Assembly (NCBI RefSeq): GCF_016802725.1
Contig: NC_052668.1
Coordinates: 22,934,501-22,998,500, forward strand
Direction of reading: 5' to 3'
Length of the DNA stretch: 64,000 bases
Source of the DNA: Solenopsis invicta
Taxonomy: Eukaryota > Arthropoda > Insecta > Hymenoptera > Formicidae
Below, piece by piece: positions 35,549 to 48,130 of the stretch; position 1 is the first letter of the stretch, and each line of letters begins with the position of its first letter. The notes under the pieces are model-generated. The model saw only the letters and a list, made by a program, of their open reading frames with translations, did not search any database and had not been told where the DNA came from. Both the position numbers and the translations under genes were made by a program.

Positions 35549-35714
35549 CCCAAGCAGAACAAAAAGTCGTCGTGACACCAAAATGATATCAAAATGACGT
35601 CAAAATGATTTCAGCATTAAAAAAATCACTTTTTGATCAATTACGATTTATTTTCATGTCATTTTGACGTGAAAATAAATCGTAATTTTTTTATTGCGAC
35701 TTGTTCTACTTGGG
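35549..35714. mobile_element. CCCAAGCAGAACA-ended MITE, copy D
   Basis: 166 bp bounded by CCCAAGCAGAACAA and TTGTTCTACTTGGG and flanked on both sides by TA, which suits a TA target duplication. The interior has repeated CAAAATGAYRTC words and an inverted AATTACGATTTATTTTCA segment. Same family as 29664-29819. Confidence 0.85.
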
Positions 35715-35862
35715 TACTCGTAGCCGTATTCGGAGCAGCGCGATGCAGAATACGCAATCGCCAACCAGACGTTAATTAAAAACGTATCGTCCCTCACGGT
35801 GATGACTATCGATATCTGAATATGGTCAGTTTGCAGAGATAATTATATATAATACAGGAATA

Positions 35863-36087
35863 ATTTTATGATTCATTATTTAGATGTTTCACAGATATAT
35901 TTATACGTACGCAGGTTGCAAGAATATCGTACATTTATTTGAAACTTGTATTTCATAGCTCTCATCCATGGCCGATCATCCATGCGAGTGAAAACTATGA
36001 AAACGAATGCAATTTCGCGGAGATATATGTAATATTTTTGCGCTTGTACAGTACGCTTATCTGTGAAACATTTGGATAATCATAAAT
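35863..36087. repeat. Inverted repeat pair around ATGTTTCACAGATA
   Basis: About 30 bp at 35863-35897 (TTTATGATTCATTATTTAGA, then TGTTTCACAGATA) is mirrored at 36058-36087 (TATCTGTGAAACATTTGGAT and on). Spacer about 160 bp. A diverged third word set occurs near 36128-36160. Confidence 0.45.
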
Positions 36088-36599
36088 CACCGTGATTGTC
36101 GCATGATCATTAATACTGCATTGTAGGTTAATCATTTAGATATTTATGTCAGATGTTTCAAACAGTCTGCAATGTCCGTGATCTACTGCATTCAAGCTCC
36201 CAAGCGTGCGATGGCCGCATTAATTAATTTGCAATTAATTAAGAAAATGTATGCAGATCGTTAATAACAGTTCCGTCGGTGATGCGATCTAAGCCGTGAC
36301 GTCCATCTCTCGCGTCGCATCGTATTGATATAAGATATCATTAGCAATAAATGTAATAATGTATGAGATAGGTTAACGTTCGCTTGAATTTTGACGCTTG
36401 AAAAGCGAATTTTGTCCCGCTCTTCTCTTCGGATTTCTATTTGATTCAAAGTATATTTTATTTTCTCACTTATTTTTATTTTAAAATTTTTATATTTTTC
36501 TTTGATACTAATGTAAGATTTTTTTTCTAGGAAAATTTTTTTAATTTTTATAACTTTTTTTACTATATTGACTTAAGCGGTACGATCGTACAGTAAATT

Positions 36600-36980
36600 C
36601 GAACAGAACGGCAGGGTTAAATAAAATGGGTTCTCGAACACGAACGCGCGTGAATCGCAATCGAACGATCACTTCACGTGATAGCTGCCATTTCGCATCG
36701 CGAGTCTTCAGTCGCCAAATCGTTTCAAGGTCGCTCTGCAATTTTATTCGTGAGAAAATGCATTGCGGATAAACGGGGATGTCGAAGGATGCAGATTGTA
36801 ACGCGATATCTCCAAATCGTAGGTAGTTGCATGTTTTTAATGTTCTCAAAGATATTTAATGTGTCCTCATAACTCGATACACGATTTGATCCTGGTGAAA
36901 ATTTTTCTCAAAATTTTTTATGTAATTTTTTAGAATTATTTAAAAAAAATATATATATATAATTTTACTAACAATAAGTA

Positions 36981-37031
<51 letters not shown>

Positions 37032-39350
37032 ATTTTATATCTTTCTTAGATATTGGAATCTTTTTTAGAAATACTTGGAAAAAATTCAAAAAGTCTATAT
37101 CCTTTTTTAGAATTTTTTATACATGTTAATTAAGAAATATTCTAAGATTTCTAGGATTTTTTGTTCTGTAATTTCTGATGAAATATTATAAAATTTAAAA
37201 AAATTGAAAATATTTTTTAGAAATTATGAGATAAGAAATCTTAGAATATTCGAGAATTCACACTTATGAAAAATTCTGAGAAAAGATGTAGATTTTCTGA
37301 GTATTTCTGAATATTTCTGAAAAAGTTTCTAATTTGTACAAAAATTATGAGAAAAATTTTCACCAGGGACACTACGATTTCGACTTTATCGCGTCGCATT
37401 TATTCAGTTGCCAATATTATTAGTGTAATTATTATTGGGTGCAGTATTATTAGTGCAATAGCGATATTAAGTAACGAGTTGCAACAAATTCATCTTATTT
37501 CAAACGCGTGTAAGAAAGCGCGCTTCAAACGGTAAAGTTTTTCGCGCGCGTGTACCGAGCGAAGTTGGCAACGCGTCGCACGCGTACCTTACTTCACAAC
37601 AAGTCGCCCTTTCGCATCGGCGGATCTCCAGTGGGAAGACGCACCGAAGTCGCTCCGTGCATTTTCGCAATTTTAATCGCAGTAAGTACCTCGCGGATGA
37701 AAACGAACGTCGAGAGTGTCAGCGATGCCGATCGCAATTGCAACGCGATACGTCGGATAATCGTAAGTAGCCGCATCTTCTCGACATTTGCAACGATATT
37801 CTCGACCAACGCGATGCAACGCAGTTCCAGCTGTACAATGCAATACAGTCTGGGCTGCGATGCATGTATTTCGCGCCGCGTCGCATCAATGTCGAGTCGC
37901 AGCGTGATATGAGATGCAAGAAGTTGCGGGAGAATATCTTATTCGATCCGTGGATCTCGTATCTAGAAAGCACGCGTTAAACGGTGAAAATGTCCGAGCG
38001 CGGGTGCACCGTGCGCGCGTGTACCGTGCGAAGTTGGCGTCGCGTCGCGTCGCGTCGCGCGCGAACCTTACTTCACACTACAGCCACCTGCCATTTTGCG
38101 TCGACGGATCTCCAACGTGTAGCCGCACCGAAATCGCTCCGCGTGTTCTCGCGATTTTAACCGTGGTAAGTGCTTTGCAGATAAAAACGAACGTCGAGAG
38201 TGTCGACGATGCCGATTGCAATTGCAACGCGATACGTCGGATAATCGTAAGTAACCGCATCGCGGCGTTGGAATGATATTCTCGAGCAGCGCGATGCAAT
38301 ACGGTCTGAGCTGCGATGCAAGCATTCCGCGCCGCGTCGCATTAATGTCGAGTCGCAGTGTGACGTGAGATGCAAGAAGTTGCAAGAGAATATCTTATTT
38401 CGATCGTATCTTGAAAGCGCGCGCTAAACGACGAAAATGTTCGTGCGCGGATGCACCGGGTGAAGTTGACGACGCGACGCGAACTTTACGCCGATACTTT
38501 ACGCGACGACCGCCATTTGGCGCCAACGAATGTCTAGCGTGCTGTCGCTAGCGTCGAAGTCGGTCCGCGCGTTTCTGTGATTCTAACCATAAAAAAGTGA
38601 CTCGCAGGTAAAAACGAACGTCGAGAGTATCGAGAATGTCGACTGCCGTTACAACGCGGTACGGGCGAATAATCGTGATCAGCCTCTTTTGTGATTATAA
38701 CGATATTCGAATATCCGTCCAACTACGCGAATATAAAATATCTACGGTCTCAGTTGTGATATCTACTTTGCATCGCGTTGCACTGATATGAATAATAAAA
38801 TGACAGTGTTACAGAATTAAATATAACGTTAAATAATATGTGAAATATAACGATATATTGCTCGTTTTCTGCAACAATGATACAACTAAATCGTTTGAGC
38901 GAAAGGCTAATGGATATTTTTATTCCTCTGTAACCACAAATCGTTGTACCAAAATCGTATTTAAAATGCTATTACAAAATTGTAACGATTCAAAACGTTC
39001 AAAGTGGCAAATTTTGCTTTTAGAATTATGTCATTGCTGTAGCAAATAAGCGATATATCTTGTTTCGAATTTGTATTCGTTTAAAAAGCGAAGTTTATTT
39101 TAGCGTAAAACTGTACTGAAATCGTTTTATACGTTTTTCGCAATTTCACTCGTAAAAGGTGATTTTGAAAGTGAAAACTAATGTCGATAGTTGGAAATGT
39201 CGATTGTAATTGCAACGCGGTTTACCGGATAATCCGGTCACAAGAAGCCGAATATTTGTAAATAATTAATAACGACATCCGAAATCCGGAAAAGCGGATG
39301 TACAGTATTATCTAAGTTATTTATTTTCCGTCGCGTTGCATTGATATGAA
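36600..39350. repeat. Degenerate tandem array, ~430-560 bp units, about five copies
   Basis: Aligned by the anchor AATCGTAAGTARCCGCAT, units appear at about 36600-36850 (I), 37480-37960 (II), 37960-38420 (III), 38420-38800 (IV) and 39060-39350 (V, partial). Shared words include AAAACGAACGTCGAGAGT, TTGCAACGCGATACGTCGGA and GATGCAAGAAGTTGC. II and III are the closest pair. Units are CpG-rich in AT-rich surroundings. Open frames in II and III resemble each other on both strands because of the duplication, without domains. A DNA element at 36891-37368 interrupts units I and II. Confidence 0.75.
36891..37368. mobile_element. MITE-like element with CCTGGTGAAAATTTTTCTCA ends
   Basis: The left end CCTGGTGAAAATTTTTCTCA is mirrored exactly at the right end (TGAGAAAAATTTTCACCAGG), continuing as AAATTTTT against AATTTTTG. 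478 bp with a long TA run (about 36979-37030) inside. No open frame. Inserted within the tandem array between units I and II. Confidence 0.85.
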
Positions 39351-39497
39351 ATGTAGTATAAATATAATAATATAGATAAGTACAATTATGTTATAATGTA
39401 ATCTGTATTCTATTTCTTGTTTTTGTCTAAAAACGAAATCTACACGACAAAGATTTCCTATTTCAAGATAAATTGACGTGTCTCATATTTATTATTA

Positions 39498-39738
39498 CAC
39501 TGAAAATGAGAGAAAAAATTTTTAAATTTTATTAAATATTTATTTAAATAGTATTAATGAAAGATTTACTTACGATACATCAATATTTACTCTATAAGAA
39601 AAATGATACTTAAATTAAATTAGTGGTTCTCTCTACTAAATAAATATATGTTTCCATTTAATAAATATTTTATTAGTAGTATTTGAATAAATATTTATTA
39701 AAATTTAGTAAATATTTATTAAAATTATTCCCTCGGTG
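39498..39738. mobile_element. Palindromic AT-rich MITE-like element
   Basis: Begins CACTGAAAATGAGAGAAAA and ends TTATTCCCTCGGTG; arms containing TTATTAAATATTTATTTAAA pair over about 80 bp. The ends resemble a diverged CACTGAG family member (compare 27164 and 29090). Confidence 0.6.
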
Positions 39739-39887
39739 AATGATTTATGCGATAGCTATTATTTCGCGCATCAATATCAAGACATACCGTGTTTTCATTA
39801 ATTTTATTAAAAAAATGTGAGGCAAAATCGATTTTGAAAGTATCGAGACATCCGTCAATATCACGTCAATTAATCACATGTGTTTAA

Positions 39888-40120
39888 CCCTTCATAGACC
39901 AGCTAAAATTATTTGAGGTTCAGACAATTTTCCCATTTTGCCGATTCTACCTCAAATTGGGACATGTACAAAATAGGTAACAAAAAAACGAGTTAGATAT
40001 TTAATTTGGGTCACGGAATTGTACAATCGTTAAGAGTATCGTTAATTAAATAGTTAAACATTAAAAGAATACCTGACTCAGTCTGATTAAACAGTGAAAA
40101 ACAAGTTGGTCTGCGGAGGA
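39888..40120. mobile_element. piggyBac-like MITE candidate flanked by TTAA
   Basis: 233 bp between TTAA at 39884-39887 and TTAA at 40121-40124. Ends CCCTTCATAGACCAGCT and (reversed) TCCTCCGCAGACCAACT agree at 12 of 17 positions. TTAA duplications are the hallmark of piggyBac-type elements. No coding capacity. Confidence 0.5.
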
Positions 40121-40124
40121 TTAA

Positions 40125-41844
40125 TATTCAATAATATTTGAATTTCTTTCGACGATTCGCTTTTATTCGTAGAACGCAAACCCCACACGCAGATGAATCT
40201 TGGAGCATTGTGAAAAATTTATTCACACGTTTATTAACAACTTGACACAGTAACACTGTGAGAATTATCTTGATCAATATTTTATTATTTAATAAAAATT
40301 TACATATATATTAATCATACTCGCTTTACAATCGCTCTTAATCTTTGAAACTACTTGTAGTTAAAAGTTTAATGTATTCTAATGTAGTATTACGTACCTG
40401 TCATCTAGTTAATCAGTTATCTGATCAATCAGTAATCTGATCAAACTCGTGCTGTTTATGCTCTCTCTCCTTGTAGAGTGGTAACGCGAAATCACTTTTA
40501 CGTAGTTACACAGTTATCCGCGCTAAGCGAGAGATACATCTGCACGATCATCGTGACACTTGATACGAGAGACAAAACGAGACTGATGTGCCTCGTGCGA
40601 CTTTATGGCGCGTACGTCGGGAAACGATCAACGGATAATCCGAAAATACTTATTTAAATGACACGAAGCAAGCCACGTGATAAACACTATCGAAATTATT
40701 ACTCGCGAATGATCTATTTGAGATACTACTTAAGATACACGTGCAAAAGCGTCGTCGTGCGCAGCACGATTATCAAATTATCACACGCGGAGCGAATGAG
40801 TGAAAATGTATTCAACATCGTACATAAATCGGAACGCAGATTAAAAATGTCTAGAAGTAAAAAGCTTTTAGTTGTCGATTTGTAATCGATCAGTCACCGT
40901 TCGATAATTTTGTTCTGCGAAATTCTTTTCCTTGAAAAATTAAGAGCACTGCAATTAGTTACAACATTTATATACAATATTCTTCCTAATAAACAACCAT
41001 ACAAATATTTTTTAGAGATATTACAGTATATGTAAGAGTCATTGAAAAATTTTTTATATTTGTAAAAGCATGAAAGTTGACTCAGAAATGTGTAGCAAGA
41101 TGCTGAAAAACAACGTGTGTATAGAGCGTTAATTACACATAATTAATTGTATTTCTTGTCTTAAAGTGTGACACTTTTTCAGCGTTGGTTTTCCATAAAA
41201 GTTAATGAATTTAGAAGCATTGAAATATTTCGCGAGCGTATAATATCGTCACGCTTCATAACTGTAATTATGTATTTTTCGATACCATGGTGTTTATTTA
41301 AAAAAAAATGATAATCACAGATTTTGAAGTAAACGTTAAAAGATAAGAAATATCGGGATTGTCTCACGCGCAGGGCTTTGTACTAAAAGCTAATCGCATA
41401 TTTTCAAGACATTTTTTGTAATATTTTAGTCTTCAATTAAATTAAAAATATCAAGGAAAAGAATTTCGGAAGTGCGATATCACGCGTCGTGGTTTGCCGT
41501 CTATTTCCGACGTGTAGCAGTAACAGTGAAATAAATGTAAAGAGGGAAACCAATTTCGGTGTATAATATCGCGTGCTGTAACGAGATGCGTATTATCAAT
41601 GTTGAAAATTACGCCGGATTCGCGCTGGACAGCCGGTGCGCCTAACGCTCGGTTGAAGGTCGTTGCGCACTTACATATTCGCGCCTTACATATTCGCGCG
41701 CCCCATAACACCGACAAACAATAGTAGGTCGATCGTGGTGTCAGTCTCACGTATGCTCTCATACCAAGCGGTAGCGAACACTACGCACAATGATCACGGT
41801 ACGAATTGGTATGCGCGACTGTAATCAAGCGTGTCTCTCTCTCT

Positions 41845-41875
<31 letters not shown>

Positions 41876-42275
41876 CCCTGATACTCGTAACCCCGTCGCT
41901 TATTGCGTCCTGACGCGCGACGTCGGAATTTCCTTTCGTCCATCTCACGTTATTCGATCTACATATGTAATGAAATTGTACGATGATTGATCATCATCAA
42001 CTGTGTTAATTAGGATCCTGCGATCGGCGAATATGGCGAGCCGGAAGTGATCGAGACTGTCGAAGTATGAATTGCGCGAACGAATATCGAGTGCCGCAAA
42101 ACGGGAGTGTCGAAAGTCGAGAAATGTTGAGAATCGGGGAGTGTGCCGAAGTTATGAATCGCGAGCGAATGTCGGAAGTGTCGAAAGTCAGAAATATCGG
42201 GCGTTCGTCATTAATAATTTCGCGCGTGTTCGTAATTAATGTTTCTCTCTGATCGACGCAGGTCTTTGGAGATCG
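40125..42275. other. Intergenic DNA, no supported gene
   Basis: Holds a CT microsatellite (41837-41875) and a diverged tandem duplication at about 42060-42210 (words GAACGAATATCGAGTG / GAGCGAATGTCGGAAGTG and GTGTCGAAAGTC in both). Frames such as 40658-40885 and 41451-41762 lack domains. Confidence 0.4.
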
Positions 42276-44632
42276 ATGCTGGTCTTCACGCTGAATGTCA
42301 ACTTGGGGTGGTGCTGGCGAGATTGGACGACACGACTGGTGAGTACCAATACTAAATGTCATTTTTTTAATAATTATTAGAGTTTTGTGTAATTGGTACA
42401 CATCGTAATTAATGCACATTAATATCGTAATTGGTACATTTAAGATATGAACGACTTTGTAATTAGTTTCTTTTACATTTGTCTTGAAAATAAATAATTT
42501 AAAAAAAAGTTATTTGAAAAAAATTCTCTGATTTTTATATTCAAGCGGAATAATAAGTTTAATTAATTTTTGAAAATAAAATTGTAATCTGGCACATCCT
42601 GCAAAATATATTCATTAAACTGTAGCCAATAATTGTTTTGCACAAAAATTGTTTTTGTATGCAGTGTGCGGTACGTGATGCCCATTAACTTTGTAAATAA
42701 AATATCATATAATAAATACCATTCTATATTTCGACCTAGTGAATGAATTTATCTACTACATGTATAATAATGATTGAGGTTGTATATTTTTTCTCAAAAA
42801 TTTGAATGCATACGCAAGTGATAAATGTGGAAAGACTAAATTTAAAGAAAATTAATAAATAATCTCGGGATATATTTGTTTAATTACATAATTGAGAACA
42901 TGAGATACTTGTAGCATTATTATAGTAGGCTATTTCAAAAAAGCATAAATGAAAAATTGAATCATGAGAAATTGATTACTTTAAAACTTTAAATCACGAA
43001 AAGTATTAATTCATAAGAAATTTATTAATACTCTAAAATTTTGGCGAATAACAGTAAAATCCATATTAATTCGACTGGAAATAAAATGTCCTTGTATAAT
43101 TTTTTTATATAAGTAATAACCTTTTTACATAGATAATATTTCTTTGTAGTTATAATTTATAATATAAAATTTAATTTATTTTTAAATACATTTTTACTAA
43201 AAAAAAAATAAATGTATTAATGACATTATAATTAAAATATAAGACGTTATACTGCTTTTTACGTATTTTTTATATATTTCTTTATACATTAAATTTTTCT
43301 GTATACTTTACATAAGTTCTGTTTATTTTGCATAAATTTGGACATTTATTCACCGTATTTGCAATTTTGTTAATGCATATGATTTACATATCCTACGCTT
43401 TGTTCTAATTACAGAGTCGCATTCATTAAACAATAAACCAATTTCCCCTCTTTTTGAAAACATTTACATGTTGCATTTATTATAAAGTCGAATATATAAA
43501 TTTTCTTAGATTATGTATTTAGTCAAAAGTTTTATTCATTTGGAATTATTACAAATATAATGTTAAATCAAATTTGTTAAACTTGAAATAATTAACTCGA
43601 TCAAACGACAATCAATGACATTAGAAAATTTTAAAGTTTGTAATTTAATTTGAAGATTTATTTTAAATTTCATGTAGATTTAAGAACACTGTTGTATTAC
43701 TGTTGTGTTAGATACAACAGCTCATTGTGCAAATTTCTTATTAAGAACAATTTAATTCATTCTAATAAACCTCATTGTGCTGAATGAAAAATTTGCTATT
43801 AATACAAAATATTTTACATTATTTCAAGCTACTTGAAACATATTTTAAATATTATCCTTATAGATAATGTGTTAAATATCTTGCAATAAGCCAAGATATT
43901 TTAAAATTTTAACACATTTAAAATAAATGAATAAAATGAAACATAAAATCTAAAATACGCACACTCACGCAGTATTTTAACAAATTAAAAATTTTTGATT
44001 ATTCAGATTATTATATACAAGGATTAAATTTTTATCGACATCATTGCGCAATACAATGTAAAATATTTCAAATTTTATTTTGTGAAATACTCTTCTAAAA
44101 AATGTTATAAAATATTTTTACAGCCAGATATAACAAAATATATATCGAGATTGTATAGTCGAAAAGTACATGATAGTATTTGGAAGTGAAGATAAGCTTT
44201 CTACTTTAGCGATCGAGATTACTGCTTATAGTTTTCGAAACGCGAAGTAGCCATAGGCAATGTCGTAATTACAAAATTATATTTGCATAAATTCGTTTGT
44301 AACAGGATTGTGCTTTAAATTTCAAGATTACGTCTACATGAATTACAATATTTACTTATTAAGTTATATTTACATGTATCTTTTTCATGTAGATTCAATT
44401 TTATTTAGAGATATATATTTTTTAAATATTTAATAAAATATTTATAACATAAGTAGTCTATTCAATAGATATCATAATCGTATATTATGTGAGTGTCTGT
44501 GCAACGGGAAGAAAAGGCTTGCCAACCTAGACTTCTTAAGAGGAGGAAAAAGAAAACAGGGAGGTCTAGGAGGAAGAGGAACATGGAAGCCTTAAGGTAA
44601 ATAATATAATTATTTAAAGATATCAACCGCAT

Positions 44633-44701
44633 GCTTCAGTGGTCAAGATGGTTAAGACATCTAGACAGTTGTAAATTTCCAGGTTTGATCTCTGGTTGAG
44701 G
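44633..44701 (+). repeat. tRNA-like sequence, possible tRNA-derived SINE head
   Basis: GCTTCAGTGGTCAAGATGGT resembles a tRNA D-arm/A-box and CCAGGTTTGATCTCTGG forms a five-pair T-arm with a seven-base loop, matching a pol III B-box. The acceptor ends do not pair and the D and anticodon stems are poor, so this is not a functional tRNA; a tRNA-derived SINE or tRNA pseudogene is likely. Confidence 0.4.
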
Positions 44702-46045
44702 TATTATTTTTTGTAACAAATCCTTCACAATTTTTTAGGGTAAAGGATTCTTATTGACTTCATTATCATATTAGATGCTTGTTAATATATCGTTTATTAA
44801 ATTGACTTTTAATTTAATAACGTGATATTATTATTTCTGGTTTAACTTAGAACCGTGTTTTATGACTAAAAATGAAACTCGAAAAACGGGAACCTATTCT
44901 ATAATAGACGATTTTACCTTATATTTGTATTTAATTTTGTAATATTCTATTTTTTTACATTTAAATAATGATTTTATTAATAAGCTAATAATATTATTAA
45001 ACTTAATTAAATTGTTTTCTTAAAAACCTAATTATCAGGAATATAAAAATAATGTAACAATAAATAGTTTCTAGAAATACAAAGAAAAAATACTTGATTA
45101 AAAATCATTTCTTCATTTTATTTACGTGAATATTTTAATTAAAACATTTATTACTTAACAGTAAGTAAATAAACTATTGGAACTCATCAAGTGAAAAAGT
45201 TTTTTGTGTTAAGTAAAATTTCTTTGTTTTAAGATATTCTTTCTCTCAGTGTAGATTTTAAGTTTTTAATTACACTAATTTAATCATTCATCAACCATGT
45301 AGGGATTTGAAAACAATTTTTTAACTTTGAATTACTTGATCGATTCTGCTTCAAATTCGAACATTTATATAAAAAAAAAACAGTAAAAAAACGTTTCATA
45401 TAATTGCACAATCATATTTTTAAATATGGAAACAGTATATGTTGAAACAGTATGTGTTATCAGAATTTTGTCAGATTTTTAGAGCCCAAAAATTCTTTGA
45501 AAAACATGTCTCTCGGTGATCGGTAATTTAATTGTAAGTTGAAATTCAGAATAGTCTGCAAAAAATAAATTAGAATTAGATTTGTTTTATTAAATTTTAA
45601 ATGTTTACATTTATAAAAATATTTTCTTTAAAGAAGTTACACAATCATTTTGTAGATATATTTTCAGCATATAGAAACCGTCTATTTATAAGTTGTGTTC
45701 CTCCAAGAGATCTCCAATTTTTGCGTTTTAATCATTAAAAGAATCGGTGTGAGTAGAACATTTCCGAGAACGCATCGAAAATATATTTTCCAAATTCGAG
45801 AATTAGTTTTGCGTAGTCAATTGCTCGTGATTGATTATTACTCTCGTGCATTCTCGTTTTCATAAAATATTAATTATCTTGAGCTTTGCATAATTCGGAT
45901 GTTATATTTGTATGTTGCAGATTAACTGGATTTGTTTTACAACCGAAGATCCAGAGGGAATTTAACCATCGCTTCTATTTTCGATATTGGAGTGTACATA
46001 AATGAATCCCGATCAATTCATCGTACTTTAAATAATTTTGATTAA

Positions 46046-46173
46046 TATTTTCGGGAATGTCGTACAGTATCGCGCGATTATCATATTTTAATAACTAGTT
46101 CATGTTTTCGGGAGTGTCGTACAGTATCGCGCGGTTATTATATTTTAATAACTAGTTCATGTTTTCGGGAGTG
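46046..46173. repeat. 57-bp tandem repeat, 2.25 copies
   Basis: Unit 46046-46102, repeated 46103-46159, plus 14 bases of a third. Core TCGTACAGTATCGCGCG, then ATATTTTAATAACTAGTTCA. Copies differ at only a few bases. Confidence 0.9.
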
Positions 46174-46725
46174 AGTGTTCTATCAGTGCAATGAAGAGAT
46201 CTGAGAGGAGGAGGAGGCCTGGGTATAGGCATCAGGCAACGGCGGAGCAACAATGAGGTAAATAATATTTTATTTTACTTATTATTTGCTATTTTCTTGC
46301 GCGGAATTAATCATTTACTCCTGTGACGGTCTTATGTCGTATTGTCATATTGCATCATTGTATGATATATGTATAGAAAATATATTTAGTGTTTTAGTTT
46401 TTGTAATATTTTAAATATTTAAATTATACACTTACTTTTACTTCTATTCGTACAAAAATCAGATATTTAAAAAGTTTATATTACAATGTTTTTATTATTT
46501 AATTATTTAATATAATTAAAAATAACATTTCTTGGAAGATATAATAAATTAAATTTTAATAAATATCTCTATTTAAATTAAGTAAAAAAATTTATTACGT
46601 ATAATAACTTTTGTGTTGAAATTTTAATTACTTGAAACATTTGCCTAATAACTTGGATAAATTTGTATTTTACAGATTAACGTAGCTACGATGCAGTTAT
46701 TACTCCGCTGTTGCGCTTCGTACCT

Positions 46726-47992
46726 GTGAGTGAAAAATTATCTTTTATTTTAAATTAAGATAATGGATCTATAAAAATGGGATGGGATATAATGTATCTA
46801 AATTTATGTATTTATGAAGTTAACAATAACATAAAAATGTTTTATGCATCTCATAGATCCATTACTTATTTCAAAATGGATGGGTTTAAACATCCTTGAT
46901 ACAGTTTATCGGTATATTGCGAATATGAGGGAAGCGTTTGTACAGACGTAGAACGAAATAAAATTAAGCTTATTTTGTCATTTTACATTATGAAATTGTA
47001 ATGCAAAATATGTAAATATTTGTTAATTAATATTTAATGAAAATGCTAATTTATCTTCTCTTTTTCTCTTCAAATATTTTTTTAATAGATTTGAGATCTG
47101 TATTTGGTTTCTCTATATCTCTTCTCTGAATTAAATATATATGTTAGTAGAAAAATAAAATATTGACTACTTTCAATATGTATGTATCACGAATAAAAAG
47201 AGAACGGAAAATTTCTTTGCCGTAAGTTACTTCTATTAATTTATTAAAAAGAACGTATTAATAATTATTAGTTATATTTATTCGCAATATACTAATTTTA
47301 TCTTTTACTCTTAATCTTTTAGTAACCTATCCATATTGATAATTTGATTAATTTGATGTCGTACGGTGAAAATAAAATCGCATTAGATCTAAATCTTTCA
47401 TCATGAAGCAAAAAAATTTTAGAGTTTCATAACATTAATATAAAAAAGTATTCACACTGAGATAATGCTTTTAATGTACAATATAAAATTTTTAATACTT
47501 ATAAAAAATTAATTTTGATAATGTTTTGGCAAGATATTTCATAACGATATACATACGAGTATATAGAGATGTACATAGATGGAAAATGTACATTGACGAG
47601 AAATATAAATAAAATTTATGAATTGAAAAGCCCATTATTTGTTTTGGATCTGATGTCATTTCTCACTGAACGTCATCGACCGTGGTATATTGAATATTGA
47701 ACGTTCCAACGAGTAGTCGACCGAAGTTTCTTTCGGCTCATAATCCGGTCGGTTAATTTATAATTCGACACTTTTGTCACGTCATTATTTCCATCCAATA
47801 TTGCACCTATCAAATGATGATGTGTAAATCGCCCGTGAATTAATACTGACTAAAAATAATGCACTTAATTCATTTATATTTAACAAATCATAATACGTTT
47901 TAAACGCTTATTTTTAAATATAATTTTATGTCGTTAAAATGTGTCATGAAAATATGCAAATAAAGATGGAAATATATTAATGCAACAAAATA
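46726..47992. other. AT-rich intergenic DNA
   Basis: Nothing supported as a gene. A short inverted pair (GATAATGGATCTATAAAAATG near 46760 and CATCTCATAGATCCATTA near 46846) is visible. Otherwise no recognisable structure. Confidence 0.4.
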
Positions 47993-48130
47993 GGTGCATC
48001 CAGATGCGCAACTGCTCACAAAGTGGCTAAATAGCAATTGAAAATGATTGGTTCTTTCCTTTGAATCCAACCAATCATCTTCAATTGCTATCTAACCTCT
48101 CAGTGAGCGGTTGAGCATCTGGGTGCATCC
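47993..48130. repeat. Near-perfect 138-bp hairpin
   Basis: The left arm GGTGCATCCAGATGCGCAAC, running on to TAGCAATTGAAAATGATTGG, pairs with the right arm (CCAACCAATCATCTTCAATT, running on to GCATCTGGGTGCATCC) with few mismatches. Arms are about 62 bp and the loop about 12. Could be a very short MITE; as RNA it would form a long stem. Confidence 0.88.

Larger units (their letters stand above)
42276..46725 (+). ncRNA. Possible spliced plus-strand transcript (weak)
   Basis: Several purine-rich or CpG-rich patches in very AT-rich DNA end in good donors: 42338 (CTG|GTGAGT), 44596 (TTAAG|GTAAAT), 46257 (ATGAG|GTAAAT) and 46725 (CCT|GTGAGT). Acceptors precede some: TTCTATCAG ending at about 46182, TGTTGCAG at about 45921, TTTTACAG ending 46675. 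The second and third donors share the sequence AGGTAAATAATAT. Reading frames are short (a 21-codon frame from ATG 42276; MKRSERRRRPGY in 46 kb) and do not join convincingly, so a noncoding transcript is the better guess. Chance splice signals are a serious alternative. Confidence 0.2.

Noticed and set aside
37550..38276. Related 120-codon frames in array units II and III as a duplicated gene
   Set aside because: Frames are not kept in units I, IV and V, and similar frames exist on the other strand; duplication of noncoding DNA explains them.
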